Shown here piece by piece: positions 1 to 12,500 of a stretch of DNA of 64,000 bases. Each line of letters begins with the position of its first letter. Position 1 is the first letter of the stretch. The translations under genes and the position numbers were made by a program. The notes beneath the pieces are model-generated. The model searched no databases. It had not been told where the DNA came from and saw nothing but the letters and a program-made list of their open reading frames with translations. This DNA is from JAXMHN01 sp964578605 (GTDB lineage: Bacteria > Verrucomicrobiota > Verrucomicrobiia > Limisphaerales > SIBE01). The stretch is taken from the NCBI GenBank assembly GCA_964578605.1, contig CAZODO010000011.1:1-64000 (forward strand), written 5' to 3'.

Positions 1-12
1 ACACTCGGCCAC

Positions 13-78
13 GACCTGCCTCGGACCTGCCTGCCACTACGGAGACACTACGGAGGCACTACGGAGACACCCCATAGC
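13..78. repeat. Array of 11-bp tandem units
   Basis: Five consecutive 11-bp units can be read without a gap: two of the form GACCTGCCTNN (13-34) and three CACTACGGAGR (35-67), followed by a partial unit starting CACC. No inverted arm is visible, but the window starts just upstream, so the element may be cut. The 11-bp period is shared with arrays near 23.85, 48.74 and 59.70 kb although the unit sequence differs. Function unknown. Confidence 0.7.
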
Positions 79-175
79 CGGCGTGGCCGTGGCGCCTCAG
101 TCGTCCGGATGGTTCGCATCTCGACTTTTGGGGGCATTGTCCCATAGACGGTGCGTTCAGGTGGGTAGGGCAGCG

Positions 176-345
176 CGCTCCGTCGCGCGCCGTGGTTTCC
201 TTCCGCTTCCGATACTGCAATCTCAAAGGCGCCAAACAGCAAGGATATCGGCCAAGAGGAAGCAACCAACGGCGGTCGACGGAGCGACCCGCAATCCGAT
301 GTGCTGCGGTCTCCCAGTAAAGTCGGTTGCAGACCGGCGCTCCGC
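176..345. repeat. Palindromic intergenic elements upstream of the giant gene
   Basis: Two imperfect inverted structures are visible. The first pairs 176-204 with 258-286 (both arms built around CGCTCCGTCG and its complement). The second pairs CGGTCT (307-312) with AGACCG (331-336) and ends in CCGGCGCTCC. The stretch 322-343 matches 60251-60272, between purS and purQ, at 18 of 22 positions, so it belongs to a dispersed family. No gene is supported in 1-418. Confidence 0.55.
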
Positions 346-418
346 CGCCGTGCAGACGACGCCGTGCGCCAAAAGTAACTGTTACCCGAGAGGGCGATGA
401 AAAGTCCGAAATTGAGCA

Positions 419-446
419 TTGACACGGGGGGATGGAGCGCTATGAA
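419..446 (+). promoter_or_regulatory. Putative sigma-70-type promoter of the giant gene
   Basis: A perfect TTGACA (419-424) is followed after 16 bases by TATGAA (441-446), in the context TATGAAAT. This would give a leader of roughly 50-80 bases before the candidate starts at 504 (GTG) or 531 (ATG). No operator-like repeat is obvious next to it. This is sequence matching only; Verrucomicrobial promoter consensus is poorly characterised. Confidence 0.45.
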
Positions 447-530
447 ATGGCTTTAGAAAGTCACGAGTCGTTCCCGGGACAGCTGCTTGTGCAATAAACG
501 CTGGTGTCTTGCTCACGTCGTTCGACACGT

Positions 531-3500
531 ATGTCGCAACCAAGACAGCGCCAATTCGAGCTGGAGATGCTTGAAGCTCGGATATTGTTGTCGGCAGACG
601 CTATGGCGTCCGCGGCTGCGCCCCACCTGAGCGACGATCTCAAGCCCGCCTTCGAGGTGGTGGAGGCCGACGGGATCGAAACCTCTTTTAGCGGCCAATT
701 GGAGTCCCCTATCGCGGACGCTTTACCTGATCTCACGGGTGGCGCCGAGCCGTTCGAGCCTCTTGAGGACCCCTCCTCTGCCGACCAGGCATCGTCGGCG
801 GCGGGTAGTCCTGAGACCGAAACGGGTCTCCCTGGGACGCCAGATGTATCTGAAACGGAGGCCGCGGTGAGCCTTGAGTCCCTGGCGAGCGCCGGGGCCA
901 TTCCTGTGGAATTGGAGGCGGGACAACCGCTTTCCGACTCTGCGCCGGTTGCCCCTGTTCTGACGCTTTCAGCCGCGACGGAATCGGTGGATACGCTGCA
1001 CGCGGCGAATGGGCCTCCGGCCGACGGGACGGCGGTGACGGACTCCGAAGCAGCGGCGTCGCGTTCCATTGGTTTGCTATCGATAGGCAAGCTGGATGAC
1101 GTGTCGACGGGGCATGTCCCTTCGAAGGTGGCCATGCCGACTTCGGAAGCGTGGAGCGGGACGGAGAAGTATATCTGGGATATTAGTGACGCGACGGGCA
1201 CGGAAGGCAGCGCGACAGGTTGGGATCTGCTGGATATCACGGGCGGCCTTTCGATAAGCGCCACCTCGAGCAGCCGGTTTGAAATCGAGCTTCACTCGGT
1301 GACGTCCACCGGAAACACCCTGGACGCGGCCAACTTCGACAAGACCTCTTCTTACGCCTGGCGAATCCTCCATACCACGGAGGGGATTCAGGATTTCGAC
1401 CGGGCAAAGTTCACCCTGGACGACTCGGCCTTCACGAACGACACCGGGTCGGGGACGTTTCTTCTGGATCTTTCCGCCAACGAACGGGACCTCATCCTGA
1501 GGTTTGTGCCGTCGTTGCCGTCGGCCGTTTCGTTCATTGACGCGGCCACGTGGCAGGAGCAGGGGCCCTTCAGCATCATTAACAATAGCAACACCATCGT
1601 CTCGCCGGACAATCCGGTGATCGGGGCGGTGCAGATGATCGCGCCGCATCCGACGAACCCGGCCATCGCTTACCTGGCGAGCGTGAGCGGCGGGGTGTGG
1701 AAGAGCGTCAACTTCGACACGGCCAACCCTGCCTGGACCCCCATCTCCGACCGCTTGCCTTCCCTCGCGATCAGCGCCGTAGCCATCTCCCCCTTTGACG
1801 CGGACGGGAACGCGGTGACCAACGCAACCCCGGAGGCCAAGTTGGTCCTGTTCGGCGGGACGGGAAGCTTCAGCAGCGCGGGCAAGGGCGGGGAGGCAGC
1901 GGGCCTGTTCCGTTCGACCGATGGGGGAGCGACCTGGATCAAGGTGGGGACGTTTGACGGGTTGCGGGTGACGGCGATCGTGCCGTCGTCGACCACGGCC
2001 GGGATGGTCATGGCGTCCACGTTTGACGTCGTGCTGGGGACCTCTGGCGGGCTTTACCGGACCCTGAACAACGGCCAGGAATGGAAGCGCCTTTCCGGGA
2101 AAGGAACTCCTGCCCTGCCCGAGTTCGACATTTCGGACATGATCCAGGAACCGGGAAACGCGGGCAGGTTTTACGTCTCCCTGAGTTCGTCGAGAGCTTC
2201 CGGGACGGCCGGGACGGAAGGTGTTTACCGGGCGGACAACGCCAACGCGGCGGACGAGACGACCATCACCTGGACCAAGGTGGTGAACGGCTTGACGCCC
2301 GATTACGACCGGGACGGCACGGCAGGCGAACCGGCCGGGGCGAACCCGGCGACCGATCCGGCGGAGACGCTGGATCGGGTGGTGCGGATCCGGTTGGCGG
2401 TCGCAGAAACAGGGACCAAGGCGGTCTATGCGGCGGTCCTGGGGCCGGACCACACGAACAGCAATCAAGTTCGGTTGGCGGGAGTTTTTCGGTCGACGGA
2501 TCAAGGGGGGACTTGGGCACCGCTGGCGGGATCTCCGCAGACCAATCCGACCGGGCAAGGCGAGAAACACTTCGCGTTCGTGGCCGATCCGCTTAGCGAT
2601 AACCGGGTGTATATCGCCGGGGCGATCCATGCCACCAATCCGTATGTGGGCATCGCCTTCCGCTATGACGGGGACACGACGACGTGGACGGAGATCACCA
2701 CCGATGACGGGAGCGGCCCCGGGGCGTTCAACACCGCGCCCCATGGCGATATCCGGCATTTGGTGTTCTCGGCAAACGACAACGACCTGCTCCTGGCCAG
2801 CGACGGCGGGATTTACCGGTTGCAGAATCCGAGGGCGGGCAACGCCAGCCCCGAATGGAAATTCGTGGGCCAGGGATTGCGCATCACGGAGATCGGGCAT
2901 TCGGTCGGGTATGATCACAACACGAACACCGTGTTTGCCGGGACCCAGGACGTGGGCGTGGTGCGGCAGACGGGCGATTCCCAGGTGTGGGATTCGCTGA
3001 CGGGCGGCGACGGGAACTATGTGGCGGCGGGCTACAACGGGACGACCACCACCCGGTATTACATGAGCAACAACTTCACGACGTTCTACCGCCGCGATTT
3101 CACGAACCCCTCCAACCCCGACAGCTTTTCATCCCAAACCACCCTGGCGCTGAAATCCAGCGCGGCGGCCGCCGATTACAGCGGGCTGGACAGTACCCAG
3201 AACCTCGGTCTGGGCACAGACCAGGCGTTCAGGGGGTTCCAGCGGATCCCGTTCGCGGTGAACGCGGTCAATTCGTCCTGGCTGCTCATGGGGCGGACGA
3301 TGGTCTACGCCAGCACCGACAAGGGCGACACCGTCCGGACGATCGCCGCTGCCGCACCAACGAGCTACGTCACCGCGCTGGTTTACGGGGGATTTGAAGG
3401 AACCACCGGCAAGGCGGGGGTTATGGTTGTGGCCCGCGGCAACACCGTGTTCGTCAGCTCCGACGACGGAGTCACTTTCAAGAGCGTGACGCCTGCCGGC

Positions 3501-6500
3501 GCGAACTCGATCAACCATATCGCCCTCGATCCAACGAATTGGCGCACTGGGTTCGCGGTGGACGACTCCCATATCTGGCTCCTGACGGTGGCAGCGGACG
3601 GTTCGGTGACGGCCCAGGACGTGACCGGGAACCTGAGCGGCTCGACGGGCGGGTTTGAAGCGGTGGCTGCGTGGCGGCGCGACACGCAGCTGTTTATTGC
3701 CGTGGGGGCTCGCGACGGCGTTTACTGGCTTAGAACCGACGATCTGCCTGGCTTGGCGGCAACCACACCACCGAATTTCGTCTGGTCTCGGTTGGGGGAC
3801 GACCTTCCTAACGTCGTCGTGTCCGACCTGGTTTACGACGCGACCGACGACATTCTCGTGGCGGGGACCCAGGGGCGGGGCGCCTGGACGTTGAGCCGCG
3901 CGAGCCGCGCCCTCGATTACGACGCCACGCTCTGGGTGGACACCGGTAGTGCCGACGATACGGTGACCCTCCGCCGCGCCGATGCCCCGGGGCAGCCGGA
4001 TCAATTGGAGGTCTTGGCGGGGAGCACGGTGATTGGCACGTTTGAACTGGCCACCATCAGGACGATTTCGGTGCATGCCGGCGCCGGGGACGACACGCTG
4101 ATCATCGACAGCGTGAATGGCGAAGTTTCGGTGGCCGGCGGCATCCACTTCGATGGCGGCGCGAACGACACTGCCGATCCGGGAGACAAACTCTCGTTTA
4201 CGGGCCCGGTCAGCAGCGGACTTGAAACCGACAGCGAGGACAACGTCGAGATTCGCCAGATGGGATCGCAGAAGGTCTTCGCGGTCAATGTCGAGACCTT
4301 CGAACAAACCACGTTCTTCGAAGACTTCGTCGCGTTCTGGAAAGGGGTTTGGGACCACATTGTCGGGTTCTTCGAGATGATCGGGGACGGGCTCTCGTCG
4401 CCTCTCCCGGTGATTGGAGACGCGCTCGGCACCGGATTGAACGGAGGCGACTTCCTTCGGAACTTGCCGATCGGGTTCCCGTCACTGAACGGACCGGTGG
4501 TCGGCACCGCCATTCCGGGGAGCGGGGGAGATCCGAGTTCGCTCTGGCGGCGCCTTTTCGAATCGGGCAGCGATTTCCGGCCGGAGGACTTGGGCACCCT
4601 GATCACCACGGACGCGGCGTTCCAGGCGGTGCTGGATTCCCTGGACGACATTCCGGGCAACGTCATGGCCAGCGCGGCGACCCGGCAGCTGATCTTTGGC
4701 AACGGTGCCAATCCTTTCCGGCGGACGGTGGCGTTTGAGGCGCCCATCAACGTCGATCTGATGGGTGGGCTTCTCCAGATCCACGGCAGCCTTGGGCTGG
4801 CGCTCGACGTGGAGTTGCGGATGGAAATGGGGATCGACAGCAAAGGGTTTTATCTGGCCACGAACGCCATGGCGCAGCCGGAGTTTACGATCCGCAACCT
4901 GCGTGTGACGGGGTCGTTGACCGCGACGGGGAACCTGGGACTGCTGGCGATCACGCTCGAGGATGTCACGTTGAGCGTCGATCCAAACGTCCGGATCGAG
5001 GTCAACATTAAAGAACCGGCGGATCCATACGGCCACCCGAACGACGGCAAGATTCGCCTTTACGAGTTCGTCAACAACCCCGCGGCGTTCTTTGATTTCA
5101 GCTTTTTGACGGCGGGTGGTGACGATTTGACCCTGGAAACCGGGATCCGGGTGGCGGCGATGGAACCGGGCGGTCCGCCGCTGTTCGACATCCCGTTGGC
5201 GACGCTCCAGATCATCTGGCCGGAGATCACGAACCCGCTCGAGGTGACGATCAAGCCGGTGGGAGGGCCAGCGGAGTTCCTTTACCGGTTCCTGAACTTC
5301 CGGATCGACGACTTTTATGGCGAACTCAAGCGCACCTTGAATAGTCTGGGCGGGATCAGCGGCAGCGCGCTGCTCGATTTGGATTTGCCGTTCGGATCGG
5401 GGTTGAACCTGGGGGGAACACTCGATTTCGGCACGGCTTTCCTGGACAAGGTCTTTGCCAAGCTGGTGGATGTGCAGTTGGTGGCCAGCACGGGGAATGG
5501 CAAGGCGACGGGGAAGCTGGCGCTGGGCCAACTGACGGCGGACGCGAAATTCTCCATCAGCATCGATGGTGGTTCTGGGATAGATGTGACAGTGACCGCG
5601 GCCAGCACAAGCGCCAACGGCTCGTTGAATGACCTGGTGGTGGACATCAACGCCGCCCTCGCGGGTGCAGGGCTGGTCGGCAAGGTCCAGGCCATCCTGA
5701 ACCGATCGCAGATCGCCCTGGAGTTGCTGGCCGGCGCGAACTTGAAGATCGACGGCGACGCCTCCAACCCGGCGTTTACGGAGATTGGCTTCACCCGCAA
5801 TTCGTCGGGCATGTCGCTGCCGAAGTTCCCGACGTTGCAGGGGCTGTTGGCGGAGTTGAAGAAGATCCTGGCGCCGTTCGACATCAACCCGCAGGTTGAT
5901 CTGGCCAACAACACGTTCGCCATCGCGGTTAGCTTCTCATATACCATCACGGAATCCACTGAGTTCAGCTATGATCCGTCGATCGGGCTGGGCGACCTCG
6001 TAGACATCTCGGCGAGCGGCGATTTCAGCATCAGCGGAACGCCGTCGATCTCGTTTACCCTGGGGGTGGACCTGGGCGAGAGAACGGTGCCGAAACTGGT
6101 CACCTCGCCGACCTTGCCTCCGCCCTCTGACGGCAAGACGACGGCGGATTCGACCTTCACGATCAACCTCAATGACGGCGAGTATCGCCATACGTTCACC
6201 TTGTCGAAGTCGGTCGGAGCGTTCAGGACCGACGACAACACCAGCGTGGCCAGCCTGGTGGCGGACCTGAACGGCTTGCTCGGGACAGCCCCCGCTTTCC
6301 AGGGGACTCCGCTGCAGCGCGTGATTCGGTTCGTGGCCACCTCGAGCAGCCCGGGGATCATTCTCGAGGCTGTTAACGAGGACCTCGACGCCGATGGGAA
6401 GCTCGACACTCAGAACGAAGACACCAACGGCAATGGCGTGCTCGATTCGGGCGAGGATCTCGACAATGACGGGCAGTTGGACGTCGATGAAGACGCTTCC

Positions 6501-9500
6501 ACCGGCGACGCCTTCTTCGATAACAACACCCTGGATAGCTGGCTCGGAAAGATCACGTCCATCGCTATCGAGGCGGACAATGACGAACCGATCGTCACCG
6601 AGGTCGGGTTCAACAACGTGGTCCCAGCCAAGGCCGCGAACCGCGGCATTTTCCTCGACAACGTGCAACTCGGGGGGACCTTGACCGTCTCGGCGAACAA
6701 CCTGGCTGCAAAGGCGCGCTTCGCCATCTTCGAGATCTCGACGAGCAACGGCAGCGCCACCGGCACGCTCACGGGTAGCTTGAAGCTGAAGAACCCGCAT
6801 GACGCTGTGCACCCCGGCCGATTGGACGTGGACCTGATCCTGAAACACATCGCGGATCTCGGAAGCTATGTCACCCCCGACACCGAAATCACGGGGTCGG
6901 TGGACATCCAGCTCAACAACATTACCGTTTCGCCGAACATCCCGACGCTGTCCGGAAACCCGCTCGTTCCGCCGGGATCCCAATTCCGCATTTGCATCCC
7001 GGACATCCACAACGTGGAGTACAACCCGGACCCATACGACGCCGCGACGAACAATAAGGGCACCTTCGTGACCTATCCGAAGCTCGGGGCGATGGGCGAC
7101 TTCCGATGCACCAGCTTCCTGGACGTTATCGCCATCCTCGACTCGGTGAGCGACCAGTTGGAAGGACTGAAAGCGTTCTCGTTCCTGAGCGAACCGTTGC
7201 CGCTGATCAACGTGAGCGTGAGCGAAGTGCTTGATTTCGCGGGCGACCTTAGCCGGGCGTTCCAGAACCTCGCTTCGGGTGACAGCAGCGCCATCACCAA
7301 ACTGGAGAGCGATCTGGAGAAACTGTTCGGCGTGGATCCGTCCAAGTTCTCCCTCGCGCTCGATGACGCCCGCGTGTCCGGGCCGGCGGGTGGTTCGCCA
7401 GGGGCGGCGGCGGTTGCGCGGTTCAATCCTTCCGGGCAGAAGAATGCGCTCGTCTTCACGGCGAAATCGAACGGGGCGGAGTTCAACGATTGGCAGATCG
7501 ACTTTGACGATGACGGATCGTTTGCCGACGGGGTCAATGACGCCGCCGTGGTGGTGGAACCCGCGAACAAGACCCTCAAGATCACCTACAACGCGACCTA
7601 CACGACCGCTGCGAAGGTCGTCCAGGTGGTCAACGCGGCGGGCGCCAGTCCGTTCACGGTCGACTTCGACAAGAGCGCTTCGCCGACCGGCGACGGCGCG
7701 ACGAACGACGGTTCAAACACGATCACCGAGACGGCGATCAAGTTCCACCTCGAGTATGGTCTGGCTTACGGAAATCTGCTCCCTCTCTCGTTCAGCCTGG
7801 GAGAGATTGTCAACCTGCTGCCCGCCAATCATCCTGCGAGGGCGGTGCTGAAAGGGGTGTCGGACATCGTCCAGATCGAGGGCTCGGCCAACCTGAACGT
7901 GACCGCGAGCGCGACGCTGTCGCTGGACTTTGGGCTGGATGTGAGCGGCGGGTGCAACCTGATTCCTTTCCTGTATGACACGACCGCGTTGACGTTAAAG
8001 GCGGCCGTGCGAGCCACCGGCGTCAACCTGTCGGCCGGCATTGGCAGCCTGAAGATCTCGATCAAGAACGGCACGGTCACGCTGGATGGCGATGGCAATG
8101 CCGCTACCACGACCGACAGCGCCAGTTTCGGCGTGGCTTTCAAGGACAACAACGGCGACGGACGGCACTATTTCCGCAGCGGCGAGACCTTCTTCGACAG
8201 CGAGAACGTCGGATTGACCCTGACGGCGGCTGCGAGCGCCAACCTGCCGCTCTTTGCCCTGGATAGCTTGCCTATCGGCAGCACGAGCGACGGTCCAGAT
8301 GACGGTTCGGAACCCGACAACTGGCTCGTGTTCCAGTCTGGACCGCTCGACAAGCTCTTCACCGGCGACACCAGCGCCGTGGTGTTGCGCGCGCCTGACA
8401 TCTCGAGCCTGTTCGACAACATCAGCCCCTGCGACTTGGTCAACAATCCCGAAATCCTCGTGGACGGATTGGATGCGCTCCTCGGGGTGATCGAGGACGG
8501 CCTTGGGAACAAGCTGTCGCGCAACCTGCCGCTGGTCGGCGATCAGTTCGGGAAGGCGGCGGATTCGATCATGGAATTCCGCACGGGATTGCTGGCCCAG
8601 TTACGCCAGACACTGGCCGAGGGCGGCGACCCGATCAGTCTGGCTAAGAAGGCCATCTTTGAAGCCCTGGGAGCTCCTGGGCTGGACATTCTGGCGAAAG
8701 CGGACGGTTCGCCGCTCACCAGCGCCGACGAAATTGATATCAAGTGCGAATCCGACGGAATCAAGTTCAACCTGCGGTTAAAACGGACGGCGGCTCTCGT
8801 CGATACCAGCGCCAATCCAATCGACTTCGACCTGGGGATCCCCGGCCTGGGCCTCAGCGTCGATGGCAACGTGAAGATGGAAGTCGGGTTTGACCTTAAG
8901 CTGAAGTTCGCGATCAGTGCCACCGACGGCTTTTACCTCGATACCTCGGATTCCGAGGAACTGCGGGTCGATTTTAACCTGACCATTCCCGGATTGAAGG
9001 CGAAGGGGCAATTGCTCTTCCTGCAGTTGGAGGTGTTGGACGAGTCGGATGGCGTGAGTCTCGCTGGGGATCCGCGCGATTCAACGCACTTTACCGGGTT
9101 CTTCTCCGTCAATTTGAAAGACACTTCGGGCAGCGGCAATAAATTGACCTTCGCTGACATGACCGGAAGCGGGTTCAGCTTCGACAAGTTTATCGACGCC
9201 GAGCTGGGGGCCCAGGCAAAGATCGCGTTGGACCTGATTGTCAGTTTTGGCGGTGACACCCGCTTCCCGCGCTTATTGGCGGAGTTCGACCTGGATTGGA
9301 GTTGGGCATTGGGCGGTGACGAGGACGGGAACCTGGAGTTCGGATTCCACAACGTGTCCCTGGATGTGGGGTCGTTCATCGCTGATTTCATGGGGCCGAT
9401 CCTCGAAGAGGTGAGCAAGATTACGAAGCCGCTCCAACCGGTGGTGGACGTGATTACCGCACCGCTGCCCCTGATCTCCGATATTGCCGGTGAACCTTTC

Positions 9501-12500
9501 AGCTTGCTGGACATGGCGGAGGCGTTCGGGATGATCAGCCCGAGCACCCGCGAGTTCATTGACGTGCTCGTGATCGTCATCCGCCTCGCCAATTCCGGAG
9601 TGACGAGCGATGGCTCAATCCTGCTTCCGTTGGGAAGCTTCGATCTGCAGACGGACAAGTTCGGCAATGTGGAGCGTTTGGGCGGTCAGGCGGATCCGCC
9701 AGCGGTTGATCTCGGGGACATCGGCAAATTCGTCTACGCGCCTGAATGGGCCGGAGGCAACGTGGCGAAGCTGGGCGGCCAGTCGGTCGGTAAAGCGAAC
9801 GTTCCGGGAAATATCCTCAGCTTCCTTGACGACCTTGAGGAGCTCGGCATCACCCTGCCGTTCCTTTCCATCGGCGAGATTTCGAAGCTCTTCCTGGGAC
9901 AGCCGATCAGCCTGTTTGAGTATCATCTTCCCACGCTCGATTTCGAAGCCGGCTTTGAATTGTCCATCCCGATCATCGGGCCGCTCTACGTGAAGTTTGG
10001 CGGCTCGATCAGCGCCTACGCTGACCTGACGATCGGGTTCGACACGTTTGGCATCCAGAAGTTCTTCAATAGCGAAGACAAGGATGTGCTCGATATTTTC
10101 GACGGTTTTTACATTAAGGATGTGGATAAAGACGGCAAGGATGTGCCGGAGTTGACCCTCGGCGGTTCGCTCTACGCGGCCGGGTCGATTGACATCGTTA
10201 TCGCAGAGGCGGGCGTGCGAGGCGGCGTCGAGGTGACGGTCGATTTCAATCTCAATGATCCGGATGACGACGGGCGGGTGCGGATCTCGGAAATCATCGC
10301 GAACGCCCGGCAGGATATTCGCTGCATTTTCGACGTGCACGGCGAGATGACCCTGTTCCTCGAAGCTTACCTGATTATCGACCTGTTCTTCTTTGAGATC
10401 GACGCGACCTGGCGGTTCGCAGAGATCACCTTGCTGGAGTTTGACATCGTGTGCCCGCAACCGGTGCTTGCGAATTACGTCGACGCCAGCGGCGCTGAAC
10501 TGGAAGACGCGGATAGCGCCGGCAGCCTGCGTCTCAATATGGGGCCGTATGCAGATGAGCGTGAGCTCGGCGATACGGTCGACGGTGATGAGAGCTACAC
10601 GGTCACTCACATCGCAGATACCGCCGAAGGCGAGACTGTGGAAGTGGCTTTCGGCGGGATCAAGCAGACCTATTACGGTGTGAAGAAGATCTGGGCGCGG
10701 GGCGGGGCCGGCAATGACACCATCGACCTGCGCGGCGTGACCTCGCCGGTGGACAGTTCATCCGCCGATCGCGGAGTTCACGGGGATGATGGCAACGATG
10801 CGATCTATGCCGGAAGGGGAGGCGGACGCTACGACGGCGACCATGGCAATGACACCATCACTGCCGAACCGGCGGATGACTCCTACACGGGCCGCGAGGA
10901 CGAGTTCCATGGCGGTGCCGGTGACGATACCCTCACGGGTTTGGAGGGTGACGACGATCTGTACGGCGATGACGGCAGCGACACGATCGATGGCGGCCTG
11001 GGGAACGACAACCTCTATGGCGGCGCGGGCAACGATACGATTTCCGGGGCCGAGGGCGACGACACGATCGAGGGGAACGATGATGCCGATTCCATCGATG
11101 CAGGGGAAGGCAACGACGTGGTCATGGGCGGCGCGGGCGATGATACGATTATCGGCGGCTTGGGTGATGACTGGTTGATCGGCGAAGACAGCACACCTGG
11201 TGGAAGCTATGGCAGCGATACGATCGATGGCGGTCTTGGAAACGACGTGCTGGTGGGCGATGACGGCCTGATCGTGAGTTTCCTGGAGGTCCAGGATATC
11301 CAAGGAACGGGGAACGACCTCCTCGCCGGAGGGCCGGGAAGCGATGTCCTCTTCGGCGGCGGCGGGCGTGATAGCCTTTACGGCGGCACACTTTTGGTGA
11401 GCGGCGTTTCGACCGCGGGCGATACCGATCTGGACACCGAAGACTTCCTGGACGGCTCCGATGGCGACGACTTGGTGTTCGCGGACGACGCCCACAGCGC
11501 GGCCGCCACGACCTTCCCCGGCGCCAATATCGGTGACTCAGTCTGGCTGGACGCGCCGGACGAGTACGGTGTTCGCAATAACGTCCGTGACGAGAACGAG
11601 AAGGGTGTGGCCGGGATCAAGGTGGCGTTGCTGAACGCGGCGAGTGTCGTGGTGGCCCAGACTACGACAGGCCCGGATGGAACGTTCAAGTTTACCGGGT
11701 TGAAAGGTGGGGATTACAGGCTGCGCTTTACCTTGCCGACCGGGCTCGCTTTCGTGGACAAGAACAGCGGGAGCGATGCGGAGGTTGACAGCGATGTGAA
11801 TTCGGGAACGGCCCTGACCGATCTCTTCCACGTCGATGACGGCCAGATCGATTATACCAAGGATGCGGGAGTCCACGGGACGACGCCGTTGCTGGTCATC
11901 GACAGTCCGTCAGTGGAAGAAGGCGACACCGGCATCACCCAACTGCTGTTTACGGTAACCCTGTCGAGCGTCAGCGACGAGGTCGTGCTCGTCTGCTACG
12001 AATCGACTCCGGGCTTTGGGCCTGGTGGCGCGCAGCGGATTGATGATTACGCCAGCGTCTCTTACACGCTCGTCTTTCAGCCTGGCGAGACGGTGAAGAC
12101 CCTTTCGGTCCCGATCATTGGGGACACCATGGATGAATTGGACGAAACTTTCACCGTCACGCTGTCCGATCCGTGGGCGGCGGAGATCGATCCGGGACAC
12201 GCGGTCGGGGTGGGAACCATCATCGACGATGACGAGCCGCCCGTGATCACCGTGGCGGATGGCGTTCAAGTCGTGCCAGCCGGGGCGCCTATACCCGAAG
12301 GCACCGACATGACGTTCGTCATTCGGTTGAGCAACCCGAGCTACCAGCCGATTTCGCTCGAGTACCTCACCCAGCAGGTGGTCGATTCCAGCGGTCTGCG
12401 AGTGTTTGACGGCGCCCGCCCCGGCGTCGGCCTGGACTATTCGGCCGCGCTCGAGACGGCTCCGGGGACGGTGACCTTTGCCTCCGGCCAAGTCGAGAAG

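Noticed and set aside
1077..2918. Long open frame on the minus strand antisense to the giant gene (similar ones at 11910-13811 and 13878-15680)
   Set aside because: Composition is Arg/His/Val-rich without domains, and the frame is an effect of high GC content and repeats in the opposite strand.
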